Shown: positions 25,594 through 33,934 of the stretch, piece by piece | Numbering within the stretch: position 1 is the first letter of the stretch | Layout of the letters: every line of letters begins with the position of its first letter | NCBI RefSeq assembly: GCF_014697125.1 | Contig: NZ_JACJRG010000005.1 | Location: forward strand, 62,001 to 126,000 | Length of the DNA: 64,000 nt | From: Anabaena minutissima FACHB-250 | GTDB lineage: Bacteria; Cyanobacteriota; Cyanobacteriia; Cyanobacteriales; Nostocaceae | Direction: 5' to 3' | Notes under the pieces: model-generated | Told to the model about the DNA's origin: nothing | The model's database searches: none | The model's input: only the letters and a program-made list of their open reading frames with translations | Made by a program: the position numbers and the translations under genes

Positions 25594-26439
25594 AAAAGTT
25601 ACATCAGAATAATCAATCCACACATTATTCACTTTCCATCCTACTTCTTCGCCAAACTTCTTCCAGGCTTCTTCGTAATACTTGCCGTCAGCTTTACCGC
25701 CTACGCTCAAGTATATTTCCTTTTGGACACTGAAGCCAAAATGTCCATTGCTGTATTTTACCCACAAGCGGTCTATTGTGCGTAAGTCAGTGCAAGGAAA
25801 ATTTAAGAGTTCGTCTGAGGTGAACCAGTCGCCTTCTTCCTTACCTACAGCCTGAATCATTACCCGATAAGTTTCTTTATCAGCTTCCTTCCAGTTTTTT
25901 GCTGCTAGTAAGTCGCGCAGTCTGGTGTAGTTTATGCCTTTTTCTGATGCTAGGTCATCTGTTTCAGGTTCAGGGGTTTTTGGTGGTGTCGGCTGATTTA
26001 TGGGTGTTGTCCCTGGCTTTTTCCCGGTAATACCCCATACTAATCTTATCCAAGGGTCTGTATAATTACGGCTTTGTGAACGAAAATCAACCCACGTTCT
26101 CCCAGCCAAAAAAAGTGGTAATTCTGGCTGTTGTGGAGCATTAGGAAGTAATACAGGAATTACAGGACACCTGCGGCGATTAAATTCACGTAAAAAGCTG
26201 TGTATTTCTTCTTCTTGCCACGGGCCTATACCACTTTGACCTATAAAAACTGCTGCTGCCTTAATGTTCTGAATTTGTCTTTCTAGTTCTGGTTGCCAAG
26301 GAAGTCCAGGTTGTAGTTCCCATTCATCCAGCCACGGTTTAACCTGATATTCGTTTTGTAATTTATAGGCTATTTCTATTACTGTTTCTTTATCTTCACC
26401 CTTGTGGCAAAGGAAAACATCAAACTCAAACTGGTTCAT
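25516..26439 (-). CDS. TIR-GUN4 fusion protein, C terminus altered by tandem duplication
   Basis: 307 residues. About 1-135: TIR domain with FDVFLCHKGEDKE at the N terminus, VKPWLDEWELQPG, and IGPWQEEE holding the putative NADase glutamate near residues 76-78. About 140-165: Pro/Thr-rich linker. About 172-291: GUN4 domain, with LRDLLAAKNWKEADKET, EEGDWFTSDE, NFPCTDLRTIDRLWVKYSNG, HFGFSVQKEIY and the terminal SPRGHLP. GUN4 binds protoporphyrin IX and Mg-protoporphyrin and activates Mg-chelatase in chlorophyll synthesis; here it is probably a ligand-sensing module on a TIR effector. The last residues (SVGHLFP) come from a frameshift caused by a 61-bp duplication. The gene is monocistronic. Confidence 0.87.
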   Translation of the reverse strand: MNQFEFDVFLCHKGEDKETVIEIAYKLQNEYQVKPWLDEWELQPGLPWQPELERQIQNIKAAAVFIGQSGIGPWQEEEIHSFLREFNRRRCPVIPVLLPNAPQQPELPLFLAGRTWVDFRSQSRNYTDPWIRLVWGITGKKPGTTPINQPTPPKTPEPETDDLASEKGINYTRLRDLLAAKNWKEADKETYRVMIQAVGKEEGDWFTSDELLNFPCTDLRTIDRLWVKYSNGHFGFSVQKEIYLSVGGKADGKYYEEAWKKFGEEVGWKVNNVWIDYSDVTFDTSSPRGHLPLMARGFLISVGHLFP

Positions 26440-26892
26440 TGATTACTCTTTCACACCTGTAATAGTTGCCAACGCTTGATGATACTGTCCTTAGCAGTTT
26501 TTACCTAACTCACTTCAGAACTTGGCGGATGATTGTCAACCACTCTGCTGATGTTGTTTAGAACTTATGCTACAAGGTCAGATTGCTTCCCAAGACATTG
26601 AACCAATGCCAAAGGGCAGATTGACAGATACATTCTTTAAGGAAACGCGATCGCAAAGTGTAGGCGAAGCATAATCGCACATAATTATTTATAATTAAGC
26701 AAATTTAACTAATTCTCTGTGATTATTATAGTAGTCAATTTAGTCGAGCCAATTTTTGAGCGTTTAGATGCTGACATTACATGAGTTAAATATTGACCTG
26801 GATATTCTATAAAATTATTGATGATGTTGAACGATATTTTCAACAATTCAGATATAATAATGAGTTTGTCTATAGCACTCATTTTTTAGCAT
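26440..26892. other. Intergenic region between TIR-GUN4 and ferredoxin
   Basis: 453 bases with no convincing gene. It holds one HIP1 site (about 26648) embedded in an interspersed-repeat-like sequence. A 35-codon frame at 26567 has no recognisable product. The promoters for the two divergent genes must lie here. Confidence 0.45.
26853..26858 (+). promoter_or_regulatory. Candidate -10 box of the ferredoxin gene
   Basis: A perfect TATAAT 34 bases before the ferredoxin ATG, with TTGAAC at 26827-26832 (20-base spacer, longer than ideal). Confidence 0.4.
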
Positions 26893-27207
26893 ATGTCTAC
26901 AACTTACACCGTTGAGATTCTCCACCAAGGCAAAACCCACACATTACAAGTTCCTGAAGATAAAACCATCTTATCAGTTGCCGATGAGCTAGGGCTAGAT
27001 TTACCCAGTTCTTGCCATGCTGGTGTCTGTACAACTTGTGCAGGACAAATTATAAGCGGAACTGTAGACCAAGCTGACGGGATGGGAGTTAGCCCCGATT
27101 TGCAAAAGGAAGGCTATGTATTGCTGTGTGTAGCTTATCCCCGTTCTGATGTGAAAGTTGAGACAGAAAAAGAAGAAGTAGTTTATCAGAAGCAATTCGG
27201 TAAATAA
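26893..27207 (+). CDS. Plant-type [2Fe-2S] ferredoxin
   Basis: 104 residues. Cluster ligands are Cys41, Cys46, Cys49 and Cys79, in the C-x4-C-x2-C ... C spacing (SSCHAGVCTTCAG and YVLLCVAYP). It carries the acidic surface and length of chloroplast/cyanobacterial ferredoxins but differs in sequence from the abundant photosynthetic PetF, so it is one of the low-abundance paralogues; electron partners cannot be named. It is soluble and cytosolic, with its own gene and a TATAAT box 34 bases upstream. Confidence 0.92.
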   Translation: MSTTYTVEILHQGKTHTLQVPEDKTILSVADELGLDLPSSCHAGVCTTCAGQIISGTVDQADGMGVSPDLQKEGYVLLCVAYPRSDVKVETEKEEVVYQKQFGK

Positions 27208-27391
27208 CCCCAAAAGATTAATGTTAGTAATTGGTCAATTTTTGCTGTCAGGATTTATGGCAGAAAACACAAATTGCTGATGGTGATTATTACCAATTAC
27301 TGTTGATAATCAACAGGATAGATAAAATCAGTATTTTGCTCTGGCTGAGATCGGTTATTCTAGAATCTACAAATCAACCGGACTGACACCA

Positions 27392-27574
27392 ATGACAACT
27401 CATTTCATTACCGCAGAAATCGACCTTCAAGAAACACCCACAGAGTTACAACAAGTGATTGAAGCTGAGTTGCAAAAACAGGGCGAACCGCTAAGATGGG
27501 CGATTACTGCTGTAGACGCTGATAAAGAAAAGGCGACTGTAGAAGCTGTAGTGACTACAGTTAGTGCTGAGTAA
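27392..27574 (+). CDS. Small hypothetical protein
   Basis: 60 residues, acidic, with no membrane segment. It reads as one alpha/beta unit: FITAEIDLQETPTELQQVIE, a helix EAELQKQGEPLRWAITAV and a strand KEKATVEAVVTTV. I recall similar 60-residue proteins in other Nostocales but no function. A short inverted repeat (27226-27235 with 27292-27301) separates it from the ferredoxin gene. The MITE-like element at 27608 follows immediately. Confidence 0.6.
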   Translation: MTTHFITAEIDLQETPTELQQVIEAELQKQGEPLRWAITAVDADKEKATVEAVVTTVSAE

Positions 27575-27607
27575 TTAAAAGTATGAAAGGATGATGGTGG
27601 ATCTAGG

Positions 27608-27804
27608 TTTGTAGTAAGGACTTTACGCCGTGTGCAACTTTCTCTCAAACCTAACCCCCAACCCCTTCCCTACAAGGGAAGGGGAGAAAGATTTAAAGCC
27701 TCTCTCCTTGTAGGGGAGAGGTTTGGAGAGGGGTTTCAAAAATAAGTTGCACATCGCGTGACTTTAGTCCTGAATATTCCTAGAACTAAAGTGCTTACTA
27801 CAAA
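27608..27804. mobile_element. MITE-like non-coding element, 197 bp
   Basis: Terminal inverted repeats TTTGTAGTAAGGACTTTA and the complement of TAAAGTGCTTACTACAAA match at 17 of 18 positions. Nested inside are GTGCAACTT/AAGTTGCAC arms and two GC-rich hairpins (CCCCTTCCCT-ACAAGGGAAGGGG and CTCTCCT-TGTAGGGGAGAG). It has no open frame. A target-site duplication is not obvious. It lies between the 60-residue gene and the DUF3326 gene. Confidence 0.7.
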
Positions 27805-27848
27805 ATTATCACAGCTTTTGCGCTAGACCATGCACTCAGCACTTAAAT

Positions 27849-28916
27849 ATGAACCGTCTCTACACTGCTATTCTCATAGTCCCAACTGGGGTTGGTGCAG
27901 CCATTGGTGGCTATGCGGGGGATGCTATACCCATTGCTAGATTAATAGCACAGGTTTGCGATCGCCTGATCACTCACCCTAATGTTCTTAATGGTGCTAG
28001 TTTGTACTGGAATATCCCCAATACTTTCTATGTTGAAGGCTACGGACTTGACAAATTCGCCGCCGGGTGCTGGGGGTTGCGTCCTGTACGGAATAATAAA
28101 ATAGGTTTACTTTTAGACCAAGGCATTGAGCCAGAGTTAAGGTTGCGACACCTACAAGCAGCTGATGCAGCACAAGCTACTCTGGGCTTAACTATCACAG
28201 ATTATGTAATTACAGATGCACCATTAAACGTAGAATTACGGACTGCATCATCGGGGGTAAGTTGGGGAACTATTGGCAACCCAGATAGTTTACTACGGGC
28301 AGCTGAAACATTAATTAAAAAAGCAGGAGCAGAAGCGATCGCAGTTGTTGCCCGTTTCCCCGATAATATGGATGAGGAAGCAGCGCAAAAATATCGCCTA
28401 GGTCAAGGAGTAGACCCAATTGCAGGTGCAGAAGCTGTAATTAGCCATTTAATAGTCAGAACCTTGCAAATTCCTTGCGCCCATGCACCAGCCTTAGCGG
28501 CTGAACCTCCCGCGCCAAATTTATCGCCACGATCGGCTGCGGAAGAATTAGGTTATACTTTTTTACCAAGCGTACTCGTAGGATTAAGTCGCGCCCCACA
28601 ATTTATCTTAGAAAAGGGATTAACTACATCTCTCCAAACAGATATTTGGGCAGAACAAGTAGATGCCATAATTATGCCAGTTACCGCCTGCGGTAGTAGT
28701 GCATTACTCAGCTTGAGCCAAAAGTCATGCCAAATCATTACAGTAGAGGAAAATCAAACTCAAATCAAAGTCCCATCCCAATCATTGGGGATAAAATCTA
28801 TACAAGTAAACTCATATTTAGAAGCAGTAGGTCTATTAGTAGCCCATAAAGCAGGCATTAACCCAACTTCTCTAATTCCTAAAATATATCCTTTATCAAT
28901 AGTCAATAGTCAATAG
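27849..28916 (+). CDS. DUF3326 family protein
   Basis: 355 residues. Typical family features: TAILIVPTGVGAAIGGYAGD at the N terminus, VEGYGLDKFAAGCWGLRPVR, and the C-terminal MPVTACGSSALLSLS. DUF3326 proteins are conserved in cyanobacteria and plastids of some algae and have no established reaction; the Gly-rich N terminus suggests nucleotide or cofactor binding. The C terminus (SIVNSQ) and stop codon are encoded by a TCAATAG heptamer array, so the natural end may have been altered. Monocistronic. Confidence 0.85.
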   Translation: MNRLYTAILIVPTGVGAAIGGYAGDAIPIARLIAQVCDRLITHPNVLNGASLYWNIPNTFYVEGYGLDKFAAGCWGLRPVRNNKIGLLLDQGIEPELRLRHLQAADAAQATLGLTITDYVITDAPLNVELRTASSGVSWGTIGNPDSLLRAAETLIKKAGAEAIAVVARFPDNMDEEAAQKYRLGQGVDPIAGAEAVISHLIVRTLQIPCAHAPALAAEPPAPNLSPRSAAEELGYTFLPSVLVGLSRAPQFILEKGLTTSLQTDIWAEQVDAIIMPVTACGSSALLSLSQKSCQIITVEENQTQIKVPSQSLGIKSIQVNSYLEAVGLLVAHKAGINPTSLIPKIYPLSIVNSQ

Positions 28917-28951
28917 TCAATAGTCAATAGTCAATAGTCAATAGTCAATAG
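28896..28951 (+). repeat. TCAATAG heptamer array, eight copies
   Basis: Eight perfect tandem TCAATAG units. The third unit supplies the TAG stop of the DUF3326 gene. Confidence 0.96.
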
Positions 28952-29082
28952 TCATTGGGCATGGGCTATATAATCTATCTTGTCTACCTTCCAGGAGTTC
29001 TTCACTGCGTGACGCTAACGCGAACTACCGAGGAGTATAATTTTGAATTTTGAATTGATTTGTCCCTAATCCCTAAACAACC

Positions 29083-29664
29083 GTGGTAGAACAACACAAA
29101 CAAGAACCAGAAACTCCATACTTGACACGAACTCAAGTGCTAGTGGCGATGGGAGTCACTGCAATTCTGTTGTGGATAGTCGCTAGGCTGTGGTTACGCT
29201 TCGGTAACTTTTTATTATTTGAATGGCACTGGTATCCTAGGGATTTTCTCTTAGGAATAGGTGTAGGGTTATTCATCACAGCTATCAGTGGCATAGCTTA
29301 TCGTTTGTGGCTACCATACCGCAAAAGTGCGGATTATTACTTGGAATTAGTGCTGAAACCCTTAATTTGGCCTGACTTAATCTGGTTAGGTTTGTTACCG
29401 GGATTAAGTGAAGAATTATTATTTCGCGGTGTCATGTTACCGGCTTTAGGACTAGATCATCTAGCAGTAATTGGCTCTAGTGTCTGCTTTGGTATTTTGC
29501 ATCTTAGCGGCCCTCAACAATGGCCTTATGTGATTTGGGCAACCATCATTGGAATAATCCTAGGATACAGCGCACTTTGGAGTGGTAATTTGCTCGTGCC
29601 AATTGTCGCTCACATTATGACCAATTGGATTTCTAGCTGCTTATGGAAGATTCAGCAACCATAA
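29083..29664 (+). CDS. CPBP-family intramembrane glutamic endopeptidase
   Basis: 193 residues from a GTG start, with about five to six membrane helices. Catalytic motifs of the CPBP/Rce1-like family are present: EELLFRG (Glu-Glu and Arg) near residue 115, then FGILHLSG with a His and a final IVAHIMTNW with a His. These proteases cleave within the membrane; cyanobacterial substrates are mostly unknown. It is convergent with purN, whose stop is 25 bases away. Confidence 0.88.
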   Translation: MVEQHKQEPETPYLTRTQVLVAMGVTAILLWIVARLWLRFGNFLLFEWHWYPRDFLLGIGVGLFITAISGIAYRLWLPYRKSADYYLELVLKPLIWPDLIWLGLLPGLSEELLFRGVMLPALGLDHLAVIGSSVCFGILHLSGPQQWPYVIWATIIGIILGYSALWSGNLLVPIVAHIMTNWISSCLWKIQQP

Positions 29665-29689
29665 GCAATTCCTCACGACGAATTACGAA

Positions 29690-30331
29690 TTACTTTCGTG
29701 TTGCTAGTGCGATCGCCTGTGGTAGTATCGTATGCTCTTGAACTTGAATCCTGGCGTGTAGTGTTTCAGCCGTGTCATCTGGTAAGATTGGCACGGCAGC
29801 TTGCATCAAAATTTCGCCGCTATCTACTTCTAAACAAACTAGATGCACCGTGCAGCCTGTAATTTTTACCCCTGCTTGTAAGGCTTGTTCTACAGCGTGA
29901 ATACCTTTGAAGCTAGGCAGTAAACTGGGGTGAATATTAATAATTCTGTTAGGAAAGGCATCAATAAATACGGATGTAACAACACGCATCCAACCAGCTA
30001 AGATTACCCAATCTACATCATATTGCCGCAAGATATTGACAATTTCTTGATCAAATGCTTCACGATTTTTATATTCCCGATGATTCAATAAAACCGATTC
30101 TATACCTCTATTAGCTGCTCTATTAGCTGCTTTAGCTGAGGGATTATTGTAAATTAAAACTTGAATTTGGGCGTTGAGTTGCTTGTTTTCAATAGCTTGG
30201 GCAACTGCTTCAAAATTACTGCCGCTACCAGAAGCCATAATCCCCAGTTTTAAAGGAGCTACTTCAGTCAGTTGATGAGTTTTAACATTAGGAGAAACAA
30301 GGCTAGAGGTAAAATCAGGGCGGAGGGTCAT
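29690..30331 (-). CDS. purN: Phosphoribosylglycinamide formyltransferase
   Basis: 213 residues from the ATG at 30331; a TTG six codons upstream is also in frame but lies in an AT-rich repeat. LGIMASGSGSNFEAV is the phosphate-binding N terminus, VILAGWMRVVTSVFIDAFP and the NIHPSLLPSFKGIHAVEQAL segment hold the catalytic Asn-His, and VDSGEILMQAAVPI supplies the Asp. It transfers a formyl group from 10-formyl-tetrahydrofolate to GAR in purine synthesis. The protein has a 25-residue N-terminal extension compared with E. coli PurN, common in cyanobacteria. Confidence 0.95.
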   Translation of the reverse strand: MTLRPDFTSSLVSPNVKTHQLTEVAPLKLGIMASGSGSNFEAVAQAIENKQLNAQIQVLIYNNPSAKAANRAANRGIESVLLNHREYKNREAFDQEIVNILRQYDVDWVILAGWMRVVTSVFIDAFPNRIINIHPSLLPSFKGIHAVEQALQAGVKITGCTVHLVCLEVDSGEILMQAAVPILPDDTAETLHARIQVQEHTILPQAIALATRK

Positions 30332-30477
30332 AGGAAATTCAAAATTCAAAATACTCTACGAGTTCTCTACGAGAGGCTAACGCCAACGCGGTAGCGTTGC
30401 GTAGCAAAGCAAGCTACAAAATTCAAAGTTACAAAGATATAAATAGATTAACTGAATAGCCACGAGGAAAATTATCA

Positions 30478-31362
30478 ATGCAAAAAAAATCTGCTAAGTC
30501 ATGGTTAGATAATGATACATTCGCCGCCTGGACTTTTCTCACACCTGCGCTAATTTTATTAGGTTTATTTGTTATTTGGCCGATTGCCTATTTGTGTTAC
30601 CTCAGCTTTACGGCTGGTAGTTTCACTTCTACAGGTACTTATTGGATAGGGTTGAAAAACTATTGGCGTTTAATCCTCAACCCCGATTTTTGGCAAGTTC
30701 TGGGTAATACTGTTTATTTTACCGTTGCTACTTTAATTCCTAGTTTGATTATCCCTATAGGTCTAGCAGTATTGTTAAATCGCTCCATCGCTCTACGGGG
30801 TTTTCTGCGGAGTGCTTATTTTTTACCTTCTGTTACTTCTTTAGTGGCGGCTGGGTTAGGATTTCGGTGGCTATTTCAATCCACTGGCCCTGCCAACGGA
30901 TTTTTAAGTTTGTTTGGTATTCCCGCTATTTCTTGGCTAGGAGATACATTTTGGGCAATGCCTGTATTAATTGTTTTGAGTGTCTGGAAACAACTCGGTT
31001 TTAATATGGTCGTGTTTTTAGCAGGCTTGCAAGCTATTCCCTCCAGTCGCTACGAAGCAGCAGAGCTAGACGGTGCTAATGGTTGGCAACAATTCTGGTA
31101 CGTTACCTTACCAGGGTTACGCCCAACTGTAATTTTTGCCACAATTACGACTGCTATTTTTACCTTGCGGAGTTTCGAGCAAGTATATGTAGTTACAGGT
31201 GGTGGGCCGCTAAATACTACTAATTTGCTAGTTTACTACATTTATCAAGAGGCTTTTGGGCAATTTGATTTTGGTTACGCCGCCGCCGCCGCTACAGTGT
31301 TGTTAGCTTTCACTCTTATATTGGTCTATCTGCAATTACAAAGTTGGGGTGAGGAGTCTTGA
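30478..31362 (+). CDS. Sugar ABC transporter permease (MalF type)
   Basis: 294 residues with six membrane helices. The cytoplasmic EAA loop reads EAAELDGANGWQQFWYVTLP, diagnostic for binding-protein-dependent carbohydrate importers; the N terminus FLTPALILLGLFVIWPIAYL is typical of the UgpA/MalF branch. It needs a second permease, a solute-binding protein and an ATPase, none of which is adjacent, so the genes are scattered as is common in cyanobacteria. The sugar is unknown. Its end is 19 bases from the convergent fraE stop. Confidence 0.9.
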   Translation: MQKKSAKSWLDNDTFAAWTFLTPALILLGLFVIWPIAYLCYLSFTAGSFTSTGTYWIGLKNYWRLILNPDFWQVLGNTVYFTVATLIPSLIIPIGLAVLLNRSIALRGFLRSAYFLPSVTSLVAAGLGFRWLFQSTGPANGFLSLFGIPAISWLGDTFWAMPVLIVLSVWKQLGFNMVVFLAGLQAIPSSRYEAAELDGANGWQQFWYVTLPGLRPTVIFATITTAIFTLRSFEQVYVVTGGGPLNTTNLLVYYIYQEAFGQFDFGYAAAAATVLLAFTLILVYLQLQSWGEES

Positions 31363-31381
31363 AGGAGACAGAAGGTAATAT

Positions 31382-32155
31382 TTAAAATTCTCGGCGTGAG
31401 AAGATAAAAATAGCGATCGCCAATAAAAAGGTAATGTAGATTAAGCCATAAACTGCATTACCAAGCAATGTAGCCATATCTGGTATTGCTTGCAAACCAT
31501 AAACAGCATCATTTTTTAAATCTAATCGAGATAAATCTGGCAATATTAGATATAGTCCCTGACTGATACGTTCCATTACTGGGTTGCGACTCATCCGGCT
31601 CAATTGGACTAAATTTTGGGTAATATTACCCATTAAATACACGGCAAATGTTAAAGCTACAGCTAATAAAGAACTAGTAAATACACCAAACGTTATTGCT
31701 ACAGCATTGATTAGAGCTAATTGCAAGCATAAAAAAACTGATGCAATTAAAATACTGTACATGGAGTATGGAACATTTCCAAACTGCAAAAATACCAAGT
31801 AAATAGCTGTCATACTAGCAATTAAGACAGCCAATACAGACGATAAACCTAGAAATTTACCCGTGATAAATTCTCCACGGCTAACAGGTTTAGCAATCAA
31901 TAATAAAATAGTACGTTTTTCAATTTCTTTATTAACAAGTCCTGTACCAATAAACACAGCAACAATTACACTAATTGCACTCATTGCTGCTATCCCAAAG
32001 TCTAAAAACATTTTGTCTTCGGTACTCGCTGCATATTCAGGTAAGGCGCGGTTAGCCACAGCCAAGATTAAAGCATAAAAACCGATAATATACAGAATGC
32101 GATCGCGTACCACTTCCTGAAATACATTCTTTGCAATTACTAAAATTTTGGTCAT
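31382..32155 (-). CDS. fraE: FraE, ABC-2 type permease needed for filament integrity
   Basis: 257 residues from the ATG at 32155. Six membrane helices in the ABC-2 pattern, with IVAVFIGTGLVNKEIEKRTI and LLIAKPVSRGEFITGKFLG as the cytoplasmic loop. Identity rests on context: it is the third gene after fraC and fraD in the order known for Anabaena fraC-fraD-fraE. In that system loss of these genes fragments filaments and impairs heterocyst maturation and intercellular molecular exchange. A 166-base gap filled by heptamer repeats separates it from fraD; a longer frame through those repeats is spurious. Confidence 0.85.
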   Translation of the reverse strand: MTKILVIAKNVFQEVVRDRILYIIGFYALILAVANRALPEYAASTEDKMFLDFGIAAMSAISVIVAVFIGTGLVNKEIEKRTILLLIAKPVSRGEFITGKFLGLSSVLAVLIASMTAIYLVFLQFGNVPYSMYSILIASVFLCLQLALINAVAITFGVFTSSLLAVALTFAVYLMGNITQNLVQLSRMSRNPVMERISQGLYLILPDLSRLDLKNDAVYGLQAIPDMATLLGNAVYGLIYITFLLAIAIFIFSRREF

Positions 32156-32159
32156 AATC

Positions 32160-32326
32160 ACTACTCCACACTCACTACTCCACACTCAGCACTCCACACT
32201 CAGCACTCCACACTCAGCACTCCACACTCAGCACTCCACACTCCACAATCCACACTCCACAATCCACACTCCACACTCAGCACTCCACACTCAGCACTCA
32301 GCACTCACTACTCAGCACTCACTACT
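32160..32326. repeat. ACTCCAC/ACTCAGC heptamer array between fraD and fraE
   Basis: About 24 heptamers mixing CACTCCA, CACTCAG and CACTACT. It occupies almost all of the fraD-fraE intercistronic gap and encodes the tail of fraD at its right edge. Confidence 0.95.
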
Positions 32327-33350
32327 GCTGCGCTGGTGGTGCTGCTTTCCTGAGTGAGATAGTGCGATCGCAGTCAATTTCTGCGACTGTAGTTTTATCT
32401 TCTGGGACACTACTATTTGTATTGCGATTTCTTGATGTTGCTAGTGGTTCAATTCGACACGATTTCTTTAAAAAATAACCTTTAGCACTAGAACTTGGGC
32501 CTACCCAAATACTCAGCAAATCTAATATATAACCAGATTTAGTATTAGTAACACGCGGCTCAATACGCCATAGTTCTTTTTCTCTCAATCCCAATGAATT
32601 TTTATCTAAAATTTCTTTACCTAATTGTCCTACCCTCACATTTGCCTCTAGTAGCCATCTTTCAACTTGTGACCAAGATTTTTCCGATATTTCTTCTTCT
32701 ACTAATGGTTGTAGTTGATTAAGTATCAAAACACCATTGGCGGGTACTGTTTCCGGTTCTTCCCTTGTAATTACAAAGGTACTATTTTGAAAATCATCTG
32801 CTAGTAAACTAGGATATTCCTGAAACCATTTATCAATCACAAAATAAAACTGTAGCCAGCAGCTAATAATCATACAACTACCGACTAAAATAATAATTTT
32901 TTGTCGAGCTTCTGGTTTAGGAATCCGCGCTTTAGAATCAACATCACTCCCTTCAATAAATTCGGGAATTGCTGTAATTAATGCTGCTATTGTTGGCCAA
33001 AGAACAATGGTCATTGGTGTAAGCAGATTTTTTTGATTACCAAATGCAAAAACAGCAACTAAAAATCCGGTAATTACTGCACCTACGGGCATATATGTAC
33101 CTGGAACTTTCAGAGGATCATCAGTTGTGTACCAAGCTGTGCCAGCAATTAAAAATAACCAGCCACAAAGGGCAATAATATCTCTGATGTAACCTCCAGC
33201 AAAAGAAGATATTGCACCAGAAAAAACACTTAAATAAATTAAGGTCTGCCAGGAATAAGCCTGCGGCGGAATTAATATTTTTTTAAGGCGTTCATAAACG
33301 TCTTCAAATATTTTAAATATCCCGAAAATATCTTTGAGCAAGGTGTTCAT
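32322..33350 (-). CDS. fraD: FraD, septal filament-integrity protein (DUF5357)
   Basis: 342 residues, matching the length known for Anabaena FraD. Five membrane segments in the N-terminal half (starting SWQTLIYLSVFSGAISSFAG, last near residue 155-175), then a large C-terminal region (about 185-342) containing LQPLVEEEISEKSWSQVERWL and helix-rich sequence that would lie in the periplasm. FraD is a structural component of septal junctions between cells and is required for plug and cap formation and molecular exchange. It lies 23 bases after fraC. The C terminus is Ala/Pro/Gln-rich and abuts heptamer repeats. Confidence 0.88.
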   Translation of the reverse strand: MNTLLKDIFGIFKIFEDVYERLKKILIPPQAYSWQTLIYLSVFSGAISSFAGGYIRDIIALCGWLFLIAGTAWYTTDDPLKVPGTYMPVGAVITGFLVAVFAFGNQKNLLTPMTIVLWPTIAALITAIPEFIEGSDVDSKARIPKPEARQKIIILVGSCMIISCWLQFYFVIDKWFQEYPSLLADDFQNSTFVITREEPETVPANGVLILNQLQPLVEEEISEKSWSQVERWLLEANVRVGQLGKEILDKNSLGLREKELWRIEPRVTNTKSGYILDLLSIWVGPSSSAKGYFLKKSCRIEPLATSRNRNTNSSVPEDKTTVAEIDCDRTISLRKAAPPAQQ

Positions 33351-33373
33351 TTAGATACCTCTAGTTATAAAAC

Positions 33374-33934
33374 TTATATTGATGGAGCAAATATTCTTAA
33401 AGTTCTTACCCATAGAATTAGTGTGATAGCAGTGTAGCTCAATGAATTTGCGATAATTGTAGTAGTAACTAAATTAGTATTTTGAAATTGAGCCTTACTG
33501 AGAAAGCTAAATTTCAACCGTGTAAGTATAGGTTTGTTTTCTTGATTTTTTCCTAAATCTTCACTTAATGAAAAGACCAAAAATCTTAAGAGGAAGAATT
33601 TCATTAAAAATGTCCCAAAGAAAATTGTGATAGTAGTGAAAACTAAAACGCCTTGGGTACTAGTGGACTTTAAAATATTAAACAAAACATAATTAATTAG
33701 CTCAGTTCTCAACTGAACTGGCAATCTAGGTTCTACGTAAAAGAATATCAACCAACCAAGAACACCAGAAAATAAATTGACTGCGATCGCATAAAATATA
33801 CTCGATTTTTTATCAAAATTTAACCTTCTGTGAAAAACGTAAGCTTCCAGAGGAATAGCAATTAAAAAAAACAAAAAATTGAACAAAATTACGCCAACTG
33901 GCAGAATTGTAGGGAGAACAATATCTTCAAACAT
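33374..33934 (-). CDS. fraC: FraC, septal filament-integrity membrane protein
   Basis: 186 residues with three to four membrane helices (about 10-33, 45-68, 85-118 and 155-178). The N terminus [20 protein letters not shown] fits the FraC family. In Anabaena FraC lies in the intercellular septum and is required, with FraD, for filament cohesion and exchange of small molecules. It is the first gene of the fraCDE operon, 23 bases before fraD. Together with the gene order this is one of the clearest pointers to a filamentous, heterocystous host. Confidence 0.88.
   Translation of the reverse strand: MFEDIVLPTILPVGVILFNFLFFLIAIPLEAYVFHRRLNFDKKSSIFYAIAVNLFSGVLGWLIFFYVEPRLPVQLRTELINYVLFNILKSTSTQGVLVFTTITIFFGTFLMKFFLLRFLVFSLSEDLGKNQENKPILTRLKFSFLSKAQFQNTNLVTTTIIANSLSYTAITLILWVRTLRIFAPSI

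Noticed and set aside
26567..26674. 35-codon frame near the TIR-GUN4 gene start
   Set aside because: Short, ends in an interspersed repeat with a HIP1 site, no family match.
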